From Triangularia verruculosa (taxonomy: Eukaryota; Ascomycota; Sordariomycetes; Sordariales; Podosporaceae), in the NCBI GenBank assembly GCA_033296885.1, contig MU863986.1, forward strand, positions 1 through 64,000: DNA of 64,000 bases, read 5' to 3'. Each line of letters opens with the position of its first letter. Position 1 is the stretch's first letter. This document shows positions 47,770 through 59,922 of this stretch, piece by piece. Made by a program: the position numbers and the translations under genes. The notes under the pieces are model-generated. The model was not told the origin of the DNA and made no database searches. It was given only the letters and a program-made list of their open reading frames with translations.

Positions 47770-49263
47770 ATGATGGACGTCGTCGATTCGTACCGTTGGC
47801 GGCCGCCAAAGACGAATTATCTCCCTCACAATGTCGATGTCGACCCAGTCGTGGAGGAATATGATGTTCCACTGGGGAAGGCCACCGACCATGAGAACGC
47901 CAGCTACTTTCAGAAAATGAAACTTGCTGCTCAAGAGTACAATATCGTCAGGCCCAAAGGGTACACCGTTTCGTACCATGCGACCTCGGAAATGGAAAAG
48001 CACCACTTCGGCCAGACTCATCCCATGAAGCCTTGGCGCTTGACTCTCACCAAAAGTTTGGTGACGGCCTACGGCATGCCCTTCGCGATGGACAACTACA
48101 ACACCCGGCACGCCACCTACGAAGAGCTAAACTCGTTCCACTCCAGCGATTATCTCGACTACCTGGCGACAGCAGCCCCCGAGGACCAGCCCCGAGACTT
48201 GGACAATCCCGACAAGGACGTCAAGTTCAACCTCGGCGGCTCCGACTGCCCTCTATTCCACGGCCTCTACGACTACTGTTCCATGTCAGCCGGCACCTCC
48301 CTAGACGCTGCCCGCAAGATCTGCAATAAGCAATCCGACATCGCCATCGCCTGGGGCGGCGGTTTGCACCACGCCAAAAAGTCCGAAGCCTCCGGGTTCT
48401 GCTACATCAACGACATCGTCCTCGCCATCCTCGAGCTCCTCCGGCTGTACCCCCGTGTGTTATACATCGACATTGATGTCCACCACGGGGACGGCGTGGA
48501 AGAAGCCTTCTTCAGCACCGATCGCGTCATGACCGTCTCCTTCCACAAATACCAACCTGAGGTCTTCTTCCCCGGCACAGGCGGGCTACACGACAACGGT
48601 CCCAAATCCGAGCACAACCCAGGGGCCCACCACGCCATCAACGTCCCCCTCAACGACGGCATCACCGACGAGCAGTACGAGCACCTGTTCACCTCCATCA
48701 TTGGCAAGGTAAACACGCACTTCCGCCCGTCGGCCATTGCGCTCCAGTGCGGCGCCGACTCCCTCGCAGGCGACAGGCTTGGGAGATTCAACCTGAAGGT
48801 GGAGGGCCACGCCGCCTGCGTCCGGTACTGCAAATCGCTGGGGATCCCCATGATACTCTTTGGGGGAGGCGGGTACACGCCCCGAAACGTGGCCCGCGCC
48901 TGGGCGTACGAGACTTCGATCGCGATCGGGGCCGATCAGAACATCCCGGCCGAGATCCCCCAGCACGCGCCGTGGAGGCAGCATTTTGTGCACGACACGC
49001 TGTTCCCGACGCTGGAGCAGAGCATGTCTGAGCCTCGCAACAATAAAAACACGGACAAGAGGCTGAGGGACATTGTGAGCCATGTGCATGAGCAGCTGCG
49101 GTTTGTGCAGCACGCGCCGAGCGTGCAGAGCATGATTATCCCGCCGGGTCTGGGCCCGATTCGGGACGAGGTGGAGGTGAGGCTGAAGGAGGAGCAGGAT
49201 GAGAGGGATGAGAATTTGAGGAGGCAGAAGGAGGCGGGGTTGGGAGTGGAGGGGGAGTTGTGA
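47770..49263 (+). CDS. hos2: Class I histone deacetylase, Hos2-type
   Basis: Intronless 497-residue protein. The first ATG in frame is 47770 (MMDVVDSYRW); upstream codons in the frame lack ATG. Class I motifs are all present: the HPMKPWR motif, WGGGLHHAKKSEASGFCYIN, the zinc-ligand motif DIDVHHGDGVEEAF, QCGADSLAGDRLG, and GGGGYTPRNVAR. The tail is a charged Glu/Arg stretch. The enzyme removes acetyl groups from histone lysines in the nucleus; Hos2 works in the Set3 complex. Hos2 rather than Rpd3 is favoured by the N-terminal VSYHATSEMEKHHFGQTHPMKP sequence and overall length, but the Rpd3/Hos2 split should be checked by tree. Neurospora calls its Hos2 homologue HDA-2. Confidence 0.93.
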   Translation: MMDVVDSYRWRPPKTNYLPHNVDVDPVVEEYDVPLGKATDHENASYFQKMKLAAQEYNIVRPKGYTVSYHATSEMEKHHFGQTHPMKPWRLTLTKSLVTAYGMPFAMDNYNTRHATYEELNSFHSSDYLDYLATAAPEDQPRDLDNPDKDVKFNLGGSDCPLFHGLYDYCSMSAGTSLDAARKICNKQSDIAIAWGGGLHHAKKSEASGFCYINDIVLAILELLRLYPRVLYIDIDVHHGDGVEEAFFSTDRVMTVSFHKYQPEVFFPGTGGLHDNGPKSEHNPGAHHAINVPLNDGITDEQYEHLFTSIIGKVNTHFRPSAIALQCGADSLAGDRLGRFNLKVEGHAACVRYCKSLGIPMILFGGGGYTPRNVARAWAYETSIAIGADQNIPAEIPQHAPWRQHFVHDTLFPTLEQSMSEPRNNKNTDKRLRDIVSHVHEQLRFVQHAPSVQSMIIPPGLGPIRDEVEVRLKEEQDERDENLRRQKEAGLGVEGEL

Positions 49264-50027
49264 GGAGAATTTCTTCTTTTTTCTTCTTGTTTTTCTTTGT
49301 TCTGTGGGATACGGAAGGTTAGGGTGGTGCGTTTTGTTCTGGAGTGTTACTTCCATCGTATACATTGCGCCATGGAGGGGAAGATTGGAAGGGTTTATAT
49401 AGCTTGAAGATTCTTCCACTGCTTGTTAAAGCGATTCTTAAGGCCTAGTCTTTGTTTGAGACTTTGAAAAGTCTTGTAGGATGCTAGATAGGTGTCAAAT
49501 AAATAGCATTTGAGCGTTCAAAGGATAAGTTATGAGCGGTTCCATTGGGCAGTTGCCTCAAAAGATAGCCATGCACTTCGTCAGACGGTGGATGTGCGTT
49601 TCTCATTCAAGACAGAAGGAACTAAATCATTAGAACCAATAAGCGGCAGGTATTGAACGACTACTCAGCTCTAGCAATGGATTAAGACTAAAAGCGAGGC
49701 ACGTGCACCTGGAAAGAACATAGTGTTGTGGTGTATGCAAAGTTCAATATTCAATTTGATTTGCTCGCCAACTAATGCTTGACCAGAGATACCACACAAC
49801 CTATAAAACAAAAACCCAAAGTTACGCCATCGCCATGTGCCCATGCGTTTCGTCCCATCATGCATATATCGTCCGAGACCCAGTGTGTCCATATCAAACA
49901 CACTAAAAACCATTAAAGTCCTCCGTTCCATTCCCTATCCAATTTATTTTCACAGATCACCTCCGTTATACCGGTATCCCCTCAACAACTTCTTCGTCCT
50001 CCTCTTCTTATTAAAGCTGGATCTCCC
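49264..50027. other. Convergent 3' flanks (hos2 and MFS gene)
   Basis: AT-rich spacer between two converging genes. No supportable gene, and only short frames without family resemblance. Confidence 0.5.
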
Positions 50028-51611
50028 CTAATGGTTCCACCTCGGATCGCTGAACGCCCCATATGCCTCCTCCGAGAGCATCTTCCTCCTGATCATCTTG
50101 GCCTTCATAGCCACAAACCCTACCAACCCGAGACCAACCGCCAGTCCCAAGCTCAGCAACATCACATTTACTGGAAGAGGGTTGCCTTTGAATGTTTGGT
50201 GGAACAGGAAATCGAGTCCCGACTGTGAAAAGTTGAAGACGCCGGACAGGCAGATGATTGTACCATAGACCGTGCCAAAGGTCCTGAACCCAAACACCTT
50301 GGCGCTGTAGTCGGATACCGCAGTGTAGTAAAATGGGCGGTAAAGGACAAACAGGCAGACGTTTCCATAGGCAGCCCATGTCTGTGGGATGATACCCAAG
50401 ACACCGATTGTAGTGGCACAGGCTACGAGGCAGGCGAGGACGGTGACGGTGCTGGTGTGGTCGAGGATCATGCCGATGAAGGGGATGCTGAGGATACCGC
50501 CGATGGGGAGGGCAAGATCGAAGAACTCGTTGATTTCGGCGGCTTTCTCGACAGAGCCAAAGATGGCTTCGTACTGGGCGCGGATTGTGGCAACGAAGTA
50601 GTTGATGCGTGTCATTTGGATAACTGTGGTAACGAGACGTCAGATGCATGTCGAGAGAACAGAGAGTAGTTACCTACCGGTGAAGGCGCAGATCAGGATG
50701 AACCAAGGGGATTTGATCTGCTCCCAAGCCGTATGCGGATGCATAACACCCCAAACCCCAGAAATCTCATTCTTGCGCTCCTCGCGTTTCGCTTGCTTGT
50801 CCGCCTTGGCCGAGCCAAGGACGTTTTGAAGACCTTCGATGACATCGGCACGGTGCTGTCTTTCCTCCTCCTGGAGCAGAGCTGTCTCCTCATCAACCTG
50901 GTCATCCAGTTCCTCGGCCACCGGCTCCTCAATCTCCTCCACTAGCTCACCAACCGTCTTGTAAGACTGAGACGGCATCAATGTGAACTGCAGGATGATA
51001 ATCACCACAGGCACAATCAAGTACACGGTAAAGAACCGTTGGTGTCCAAAGGCGCCATCGGACTTTTGGAAAATGATCCGGTAAACCAGGAACAGGGCGC
51101 TGGAGGCGTCGAACGCGCCGGTCAAGAGGGCCAGAACGAGGCCCGAGTTCTTGGGGAAGGCGTTGGACAACTGGAATGACGAGATGTATGTAAAGGGACC
51201 TCCCAGGGCCAGGAATAGATAACCAAACAATAAGCCGTCAAAAGGCAGGCGGGTCTCGTTGGCCATCAGCCCTGCGCCAATGGCCAAGAAGAGACTGCCC
51301 AGCACACCACAGACCCGAGGACCATAGTGATCGAGGATGGCTCCAATGGGGAGAGCCGCAACATTCGTAGCGACAGCAGCAACCGTGAACATCAGGTTCA
51401 GGTGGATTTCGATGCATGTGTCTTCGTTTACCAGGCCACCTGGTGCTGAACAGATGTCTTTGTAGGCACCCTCCGACTTGAGGACTGGTTTGATGGCAGC
51501 ATAGCCGAAGACGACACCGGAAGCGAAGAGGCAGTAGAAAACGGCGGCAGCAACCTGGACTATTTTGACGTACGGCATGAGTATACTGGGGGATTGACAC
51601 AGAAAGATCAT
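50028..51611 (-). CDS. Major facilitator superfamily transporter, FMP42/SLC43-like
   Basis: Exons 51611-50678 and 50623-50028 with a 54-nt GT-AG intron (phase 1) encode 509 residues. Two blocks of about six membrane segments flank a long acidic then basic cytosolic loop (about 225-285). The first block starts VKIVQVAAAVFYCLFASGVVFGYAAIKPVL and contains PIGAILDHYGPR, a typical MFS loop motif. The second block contains GMILDHTSTVT. This pattern matches the FMP42-type fungal family related to SLC43 amino-acid carriers; no substrate can be assigned. The start is uncertain: an in-frame ATG at 51578 (MPYVKIVQ) would remove 11 residues, and a CAG just before it could be a splice acceptor for an upstream leader exon. 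Confidence 0.85.
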
Positions 51612-53007
51612 GATCGGAACATGGAGAACCTACGGAGACGCTTCCACCTAGGTACCTCAAAAGCACCAACAGCATGCAGCTGGTCAAGTCCGGCCGGAGG
51701 ATCCCATTCTTGCGGAAGGGGGTTGAAGGTTAGTTTGCGGGAGCGAGCCGAAGCATCAGAGCTCCTCCGTGACCTCTGGTCGCTTGGGAGGATGGCGAAA
51801 GTTTCGAGCGACGCGACACGATGCAGCGACATGGTGGGCCTGGGCTTGCTCGAGACGAGCCGAGGGAAACTCTGTCTGCGCCGTCACGAACTCGGTCGAG
51901 ACCTTATATCGGACCAAAGATAAGACCAACAACAGGTTCTCTGGTTCGTCAATGGCTTAGGGTGGGGACTCTGAATAGCTCCAAGCAGCCAAGAAACGCC
52001 TTTTGCAGCCCCGGTCCTTGCGGGCCACCAAGCGACTGTGGGGAAATGGCCGTCAGTGGAGGACGGAGGTGACAGTCTGGAATATGTCACAGATAATTGT
52101 AGGTATTGTAGAATGTATTAATAGGAAAAGCAAGAAAGCAGGGAAGGGAAATATTGTGTTGCGTCCTGTTGAAGACATCATCTCATCTTCAGTCACTTGA
52201 CGATGCAGGTGCGACTTGTCCGTCCCCAGCCTCCCCCCACCATCCGACAGCTTGCTCCTATCCACTTGTCGGTGGGAGCGGCATCTAAAGTTGATGATGC
52301 AATTGCAGAGACAATTGCAGATGTTTTTGCTATTGCAGGTGACCTGTGGCTTTGGTTGGATCTGAAAGTCTCGATTTGACCCCGCTGTTTGAGGGAGCTA
52401 CCGCAGCTGTCCATGATGCACATGCACACAGCGGCTAGCCCCGCATGCCCACCAGTAGCTCCGATTGGTTGAGGTGCCGTGTAAGACAAACCTGGCATGC
52501 CAGAGCGTTACCTTTTTCATTCTCATTGTCGGCTTCCCCTTGTGATATCCTGGGTGTGAGAAACATCGAGCAATGTGCGTCGAGGCAAATTTGATTTTTT
52601 CCTCAGCAGGTAGATTGAGTGGTGGCTTTATCTTATTTGATAGGACGCGAAGTTTAAGTTTAAACTTCACCATGCTGTTAAAAAGCATGCTGGTGCAGTT
52701 TTCTTGATTCAAAAATGGCAACCTTCTTCATGTTCGACTACGACGTTTCACAGGCACGGATATGTTAAGGACACGATGCACCCTTTGCAACGACTGGTTG
52801 CCTGCGTCCTCGAAGCGGGAGGCAACTGGTCGCCAATATGGCTTGATGGAGCGAAGCAAATTCTATCGGCGAGGAGTCTTCGGCGACAAGGTTTTCAGGC
52901 AAATTCCCAATACCAGAAAACACCGTCAAGAGCAGCTGCAACAGGGTAAGAGGTTTCTGTTCTTGTTTGTTCACGGCGAGAAGCTAACTTGGCATGCTCT
53001 TATATAG
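51612..53007. other. Divergent spacer with unresolved 5' exon(s) of the next gene
   Basis: The region left of 53008 must contain the start of the next gene, because a stop codon directly precedes its first clear exon and a GTAAGA donor with matching acceptor marks an intron at 52946-53007. A candidate upstream exon ends at 52945. One frame there reads CTLCNDWLP (Cys-rich), but its phase does not fit; the in-phase frame is open only from 52847 and lacks an ATG. ATGs exist at 52715 and 52763. I cannot choose the correct model. Two adjacent hairpins lie at 52648-52667 and 52670-52689. Confidence 0.5.
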
Positions 53008-54864
53008 TGCATAAAGACTGTTTTCGGGTCTTCACCCGAAGCCGCCGGATATCACAAGAGGACGCTGTTTCAGAGCTATGTGAGCTTTCTTTGTGGAATC
53101 AACCCTGGAAGGGTAGCCCTCTACTTGCGGCTAGATCATGACGAACGCGTGGTCCTGCCCGTGAACCACTTTGCTGCCGCTCTTGGATTTCCTCAGTTGT
53201 CACGGCTGCCTCCTGAGCTTGCGAAGATGATCCAGGACTTCTCTGCCTATAGCCTTGTTTGGCGCTTCACTCGAGTGCTAATGCTTGCACAATGGGGGGT
53301 TCTGCGGCTGGGCAAATTGGAGCAGTTTCCATTATGCAGAGTTTTTACCTGGAAACGCGGAGAAGAACCTGTCGTAATGCCAGAGGACTGTGAGCAAACT
53401 CTACCACGGGTCATTCGACTGACCGTGGACTCGGGCGGACTGCAGCAAATTGAAAGACTCCAAGAAATGCCGGATTATCGCCCTGGGAGATCTGAGAACC
53501 AGGCGTTTGCCCTCTTCCATGAGGAGGTACAAGGGGCTATTGCTTATTTCAAGGTCTGATATGATCACCGAGCTGCCATCATTTTTCACGCTTCTAATCT
53601 CAATTTCCAGTCCGGTTTCGCCCAGCTCGCATCGGGGAACTGCAAAACGGAGACTATGATCAGGTTCTGGGACACACCAACCCCCATCCAGATTCAGTTT
53701 TGCCCTCGGTTGGAGCCTCGCACTGAGCGGATTTTGACCGCTGAGCTGTGTGAGGCTACCGGCATTACCTTTTTCCTTCATCGCAACATGGGTATCGTAG
53801 GTGTTCAAGCCCATTCAGATGGCTTCTTTCCATGCGCCTCACCGTCCAGCCCATTCGACGAGCTTTCCTGGATCTACATCCCAACCCCCCCGGGTGACAA
53901 GATTACAGCTTGTAAAACGCTCGAATACTACGGTCCTGGGCAGGATACCTTTCTGGTAAGCCGTGGCCCAAAAGTACAGACTGGCTTCAGCTCACACATC
54001 CCTATAATAGTATCGCAAACAGCTTTCAGGCATGGCTGGGTTTACCATTCTCCGCCGGGCCCGCCTTTTTTATGGAAACCCTCTAGAAGATCTAAAAGAA
54101 GAGGTTATTATGCCCACAGTACTGATTACACAGCACCCGCGTCCAACCCCAACCGATGAGATGCTATGTCACTTGGCTCCCTATCGTGGGTCGGCCATCG
54201 ACGAACTAGGCCCAGTGGCACCTCTCAAAGCGGTCAATATGACATCAGTCTATCAAGATTATCGGTGGGAATATTCTACACCTGCTCGGCTCTGCGATCT
54301 TGCCAGTATTCAAATCTTCTATCTTCCTGAAAGATTCCAACCGGCTTTCCAGGAAGAATACTGGAAAACAAACCAAGTCCATGGCGTGGTGCTCACCTTC
54401 GACAACGGCGCTCAAACGGCTCTTGGCCAGTGCCGCTTCGACATATGTAGAACACGGACCTTCCACAAACCTATCCAAATTTCTATGTTGAGAGCTTGTC
54501 ATTGTCGCGTCGTTGATTCGGGTGCCCAGAGCACCTCGGTAGGAGACAGACATTGTCCCCATCAGCGCTGCCTGTCTGAGGCGGTCATCCAGCCCACCAG
54601 TGTTGAAGAGGATGCTTGCTCTGCTGCTGGCCATGATGTTCACCACGACGATGGTAGCGCTGCGAAGCCAAAGTTGATAAACTACCCAGCCACTGATCAG
54701 TACGTCATCCGCTGTTTGATGACCGGCCCAACAAGGGTTCTCTGGGCTATAGGTGAGGCTCATTCTGGTTACTTCTGGGAACCGACACTATTTTTCAGTG
54801 TATACTAACTTTAGGACCAGATATTGAACGGCCCAGGGACTTTCAAACAGAGCAAGCTGTTTAG
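53008..54864 (+). CDS. Uncharacterised fungal-family protein (5' end unresolved)
   Basis: Exons 53008-53553, 53611-53955, 54023-54752, 54815-54864 give 556 residues in frame, ending in TAG. The last intron has an ACTAAC branch site nine bases before its AG. The second intron's donor (GTCTGA) is weak but restores the conserved-looking frame AYFK-SGFAQL. Recognisable stretches are VNHFAAALGFPQLSRLPPELAKMI, FHEEVQGAIAYF, FFPCASPSSPFDELSWIYIPTPPGDKI and VHGVVLTFDNGAQTALGQC. These resemble a Pezizomycotina family, often multi-copy, with an N-terminal Cys-rich part and a LPPELxxMI segment similar to F-box-type starts. No function is known to me. Lower GC than neighbours suggests an accessory gene. 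No signal peptide or membrane segment is seen. Confidence 0.6.
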
Positions 54865-55675
54865 CCATCGTGGCTCGATCTTTAGAATATACTATCATTT
54901 CTCATGTCTGATCTATGAGTGGACATGCTGTGATGTTTTCCGCCCCCAACCCGCATCTGCTGCTTTCTCTCTATCGTCTCGGCATGTTCAGATGGAGTCT
55001 GGGCGGATCAAATTCAATGCGATATGCCCAATTGTGAGGGTACGCAACCGCCATGCCACATGCCATGACAATGAAGGCGCTTTGCCTGGGCAGCTCACTG
55101 GCTGGTGACTGGCAGACCTCTAAGCGCCCACGGTGCAAGGCCAATCACGGTTGCGCTCGCCGATGGGCCCATGAGCGTGAAGCTCTGCGCAAGTGCCGCC
55201 ACCTCCCATGGTCGGTGCTCCTCCCGCTGCTGACCCCTGTCTCCCCTTGGTGTTCCCCTGTCAAGAGGGTCTGCGCATCTGGCCGCATATTGCTCTCTTC
55301 CCCGGTCTCCCGTCGAGGCCTCGATCTGTAACTTTTTTTTTTGACATTCCTGTCTCAACTGCATGTGTGTCTGCTCAGCCTGCCTCAACAGGACATCCTC
55401 TACTTCGCTGTCTGCGTGCTTCGTTTTTGGTTCAAGGAGGGGTTCTCGTCTTGCAGCTGACGCCTTGGCGAGAGGACCACCCCGCCTTGCATCAGGCAGA
55501 ATCGCGACCATCTACCGACACGGCTCGCAGTCTTCTCGGTGAGAGATATACTACATATCTGGAGGAATCCAGAGAGGGAGTCCTTGATTTCGTACACCGT
55601 TTCAGCTTCTGTGCCCGGCAGCGGCAGTTCCAGCGCAAGCCGGCGCATATCAACACCCCGCAACCACCCGTCACG
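54865..55675. other. 5' region of the WW-PhoD gene
   Basis: Spacer and leader upstream of the next gene. The same frame as the WW-PhoD protein stays open back to 55193 but begins at GTG and reads low-complexity, so it is treated as untranslated leader. A T9 run lies near 55333-55341. Confidence 0.45.
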
Positions 55676-58600
55676 ATGGCCAGCCGATCGCGCGATGTCC
55701 CGGACGATGAGCTCTTTATGAGCCGCCCAGTTCCGTCTGGGGAAGATTGCGACAGTCCGACCGTTGAGCCGTTGAGGATATTCAAGCCACTGAGCCCGGC
55801 CCCCGATAAGAACTCTAACCGGCCCAAGTACCCTGCCCCACCCTCGTCGTCGTCGTCGTCGCCAGCACCCAAGCCAGCCATTGCGTCTCTGCCACCACTA
55901 CCGTCGTTTCCTTTTGGAGGTTCAAGCTCGGCCGCGCCTCTCCCTTATCCCGATGACGACTTTCATAAAGCTACCCAGGCATCCAAGCCCAGCCGGGTCC
56001 CCTATCCAGATGACGGCCGTAAAACCTCCTCGCCAGCTCCTGTCGGGCGACTATACAGTCCTCCGCCGGTGTCTTCAAGCCCCAAGCCATATGGGGACCC
56101 AGCTTCACGCCCGACACTCAACACGGGGGATAAGAAGGCTGGTCTTGCCGAACGACGCGGAACAGTACCCAAGCCGTTGCAGAGCCCTGACAGCCCGGGA
56201 GACGACAGGGATGAGCTGTTCGCGAAGCCTTTGAGAAACCCAGCCGTTTCTATCTCAACCTCGACCTCTTCTTCGACTGGTTCTGCTTCTCCGGCTCCCA
56301 AAATTTCGAACGCTTATCAGCAGAAACCCTATTATCCTCCTCCTGGCGGCGCGAGCAACATTAACCGCTTCTCCTCGACTGCGTCCACCTCGACGACACG
56401 AGCCAGTCGTGGATCACCCCCGCCCCCTGAGACCCCTATTGTGGAACCCGGCGTCATTCCTGGGGGCGGCATCGAAGCACGGTATGCCGCTGCAGGCATT
56501 TCTGGGACAGCGACTCTCAATGCTCTACAAGCCCAGCAGGCGCAAAGTGCTGCTGCTCAGTCACGACTGGCGCAATATGGTGGTCAACGTCCTCCGGTAC
56601 AGCCCCAGCCCACCCGGCCGTGGACACCGACCGAGGCTCCGGATCAGCAGCCTTTCGGCCCGCCTACTGTGTATCAGGGAGCCGATGTAGTTCCAAAACC
56701 CACGCCACCGCAACAGGGAGCCTACAATCTTCCGCAGAACCCCAACCCGGCTACTCAAGCACCAGCAGGTGGCAATCTGCAGGTATCAGTGCTGGAGCAA
56801 GACTTCCAGCGAATGCAAGCTTCAACTCCTCCACCTGCCTATACATCTGTCAACCCCAGCGCAAATAACTCCCAGTACCCTAACGAGAAGCAACGCCCGG
56901 TACCAACCAGCTCGAATTCCGCCCCGGCTGTTCCCAGCGCTGTCCAAAACACCGCCCAGATTGCCGCCCCTAGTCCCACCCCCAGTGCTGTATCCCAGCA
57001 CGCATTGGCTTCCGCCTCGCGACCCAGCGCCAGTCCTGCCCCGGCCGCATCCTCATCGCCCGCGCCAGAAAAGCCAAAGCCAGTTGCAAGCGCAGCTGTC
57101 GCCGTACCAGCTCACAATGCCGGCCATCCCGCCTTTGCCAACGAGCACCCTGCTTTCCACAACGAGGCCAAGCCAGCAGCAGTGCAAAACGGACAGCCAG
57201 CACTCGCACACACACCGTCCCTTCTTGCTGCTGCGTCCTCCCCCCCTCCGCTGCCGGAGGGCTGGATCGCGCATCTTGATCAAAACTCGGGACAGTACTA
57301 TTACATTCATCTGGCGACCCAGGCTACCCAGTGGGAGTTCCCCAAAGGCCCAACCCCTCTGAACCACGAGGCGGCTCCTTTGTCGCCGACGACATCAACG
57401 TATGGAAATCCACTCGCTTCACCGCTTCTAGGTGGCGGCAAGTCCGCTTTGGCCTCGCCCATGTTCCATCCCCAAGGCCACCCAGGATATGCCGAGAGCA
57501 TCATGAGCGTCACAGCATCAGTAGCTCCCTCAACAGCAGGATTCACAGGTCCTCCCCCCAGCGCTGGTATTGATGTATACAAGGTGATGCCAACCAACGG
57601 TGTCTATTTTGGCCCCTATCTGCGCTATGTAAATATGGACCTGGAAAAGGGGGTCTGGCTTGGCAGCATCATGATCGTGACGGATGCGCCACAGCCACCA
57701 ACCATCCACATCCATCTCAGCATGGACCTGTCCCCCAATCCTCGGCAGCTTGTGCCAAGTAACATCCACACTCACCAGCGGTGGACTTTCTGGAAGTATG
57801 ATGTGGCCCTTCAGATGTCAGACCACGGAACGGAAAGATGGACATATGCGGTAACCTCGCATTTGGGCTGCACGCGATATGAGTTTGTCGTTGCCGGTCG
57901 TTATGAGACGGGATGGCGCATGCTTGCACACTCGGGCAACGATTTCGCCCCGGGCACCAACCAAAACGAGAGAGCGAGACTTGGTGGCGTGGGCTTCATG
58001 TGGAAGGATATCCTTCAAAAGAACATCGAATGCGGCGGCTTCCATGTCCAGCTTGGCCTGGGAGCTCAAATTTACGGCGATCGACTCTGGAAAGAGGTAC
58101 CCCTTTTACGGCAGTGGCTGGCGATGCAGGGGAGGGAAAACAGAAAGAATGCGCCGTGGACGGCGAGGCATCAGGAGGACGTGTCGCATGCGTACTTCCA
58201 CTACTACACCAGTCACTTTGACCAGCCGTTTATGCGTGAGGCGTTTGCGCAGATTCCGCACGTTTTGCAGATCGACGACCATGATATGTGAGTTACTCGG
58301 CAACTTGTCTTTTGTGGTCGATACTAATCCTTCATAGTTTCGACGGTTTCGGTTCTTACCCCGACTATATGCAGTCATCTGCCGTGTTCAAAGGTATCGG
58401 CCGCATCGCCATTGAGATGTATCTCCTCTTCCAGCACCACACCACCGTCGAAATCCTGCGCAACGTCAGCTCCGACATGGACCTCTTCACCGTCACCGGC
58501 TCCGGCTGGCACTTCCTCAAGTACCTCGGCCCCGCCATGGTCGTCATCGGCCCAGACTGCCGCTCGGAACGCACTCAAACCCGCGTCATGGCCGGCCCAA

Positions 58601-59582
58601 CCTACCAAGGCATCTTCCCCAAGGTAGCCACCCTGCCCCCCAGCGTGCAACACTGCATCTGGATGATCTCCGTCCCCGTGATCTACCCCCGTCTCGAAAC
58701 CGTCGAGACCCTCGCCAACACCTTCGCCACCGGCAAGAAGGCCGTCAACACCACCTACAACATCCTCGGCAAGGTCACCTCCTCCGTCGCCGGGGTGGTA
58801 GGCGGCAAGGAGATGGTCCAGCACGGCTTCAAGGAAGTCAAAAAAGCCGTCGGCAAGTCCGGGCTCATGGGCAACGTCCTCAACCAATTCGGCGAAATCG
58901 ACATTGCCGAGGAGCTCAAAGACCTCTGGACCCACGAGTCCAAAGATCTCGAGCGGACATACCTCATCCGAACACTCCAGGGCATCGCCCAGCAAAAGGG
59001 CATCCGCATGACCTTCCTCTCAGGCGGTTAGTTTCCTCCTTTTCCCCATTTCCCACCTCCCCCCACCCCACTAATCCCCCTCTAGACGTCAACTCGTGCG
59101 GCGCAGGCCTGGTCCACGACCCCTCCCACCCCCAGGACCACAAGACAATGTACCAGCTCATCGCCTCCCCCGTCGTCGCCGCCCCCTCGTCGAGCTACCT
59201 CATGAAGATGCTCCACAACAACAAGCTCCTGTACGTGCCCCAGAACGGGCACAAGTCGACGCACGAGGTTTCCGACACAAAGGAGGACATGATGGAGATC
59301 TTCCACACCGACGCGTCGGGCGCCGCGAGGGAGCACAAGAAGCTGATGGCGAGGAGGAACTACGTCGCCATCGTGGCGTACGACCCAGAGGTGATTGCCA
59401 ACGGAGGCCAGCAGCAGCAGCAAGGGCAACCAGGTTATGCGGGGAGTGTGCACAGTGGGAATTCGGGCGGGCTGAGCAAGCTCAGTTTGGCGGTTGACTT
59501 TGTGGTTCAGGGGGATGGGGCGTATACGGCCACGACAAAGTACGGGCCGGTTATTGTGCCGCATTTGGAGTTTGGGCACTGA
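55676..59582 (+). CDS. WW domain plus PhoD-like phosphatase fusion protein
   Basis: Exons 55676-58287, 58338-59026, 59086-59582, with GT-AG introns of 50 and 59 nt and matching phases, encode 1,265 residues. The start MASRSRDVPDDE was chosen because it is the first ATG after a long leader. Residues 1-520 are disordered Pro/Ser/Ala-rich. A WW domain lies at about 523-556 (LPEGW, two Trp 23 apart, then EFP). The remaining ~650 residues match the fungal PhoD-like metallophosphatase family, with YVNMDLEKGVWLGS, HLGCTRYEF, a metal-site-like IDDHDIFDGFGSYPD motif and FHYYTSHFDQPF. The PhoD family hydrolyses phosphomono- or diesters with metal ions. The WW domain may bring Pro-rich partners (inference). 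Its substrate and location are unknown; no signal peptide is seen, so it is probably cytosolic. Confidence 0.88.
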
Positions 59583-59922
59583 TTGTGCGTATTCTTGGAT
59601 AGTGGCTGGGTTGTCTACACTTGGATTCTTTCTCTGCCATGATGCCACCTATACTCGCTGTTTTTCTACACAGTTGGTTTGCTTGCATAGTTGAGTTTTA
59701 CATACCTTTATGAAGCGTTAGACGTTTACTTTTCCCCTGTGTATATCAAGTGGTTGAAAGACAAATTTCATTATTTTATTCTTTGAAGTTCTTCTGGCGA
59801 TATCTAGCCCAAAATCAAAAACCATCCAGGCCCACGCAACCTCCCATTAAGCGCCATGCCTGCTCGCTAACCAAAACACTTTTTTTCCCGCAAGACCCTC
59901 AAAGCGACGGTCTCCCCAACCT
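59583..59922. other. Convergent 3' flanks (WW-PhoD and sec53)
   Basis: Spacer between two converging genes, T/A-rich, with no supportable gene. Confidence 0.5.

Noticed and set aside
53008..53139. Alternative frame reading HKDCFRVFTRSRR after the 53007 acceptor
   Set aside because: It stops after about 43 codons, while the other frame runs on through in-phase exons with family-like sequence.
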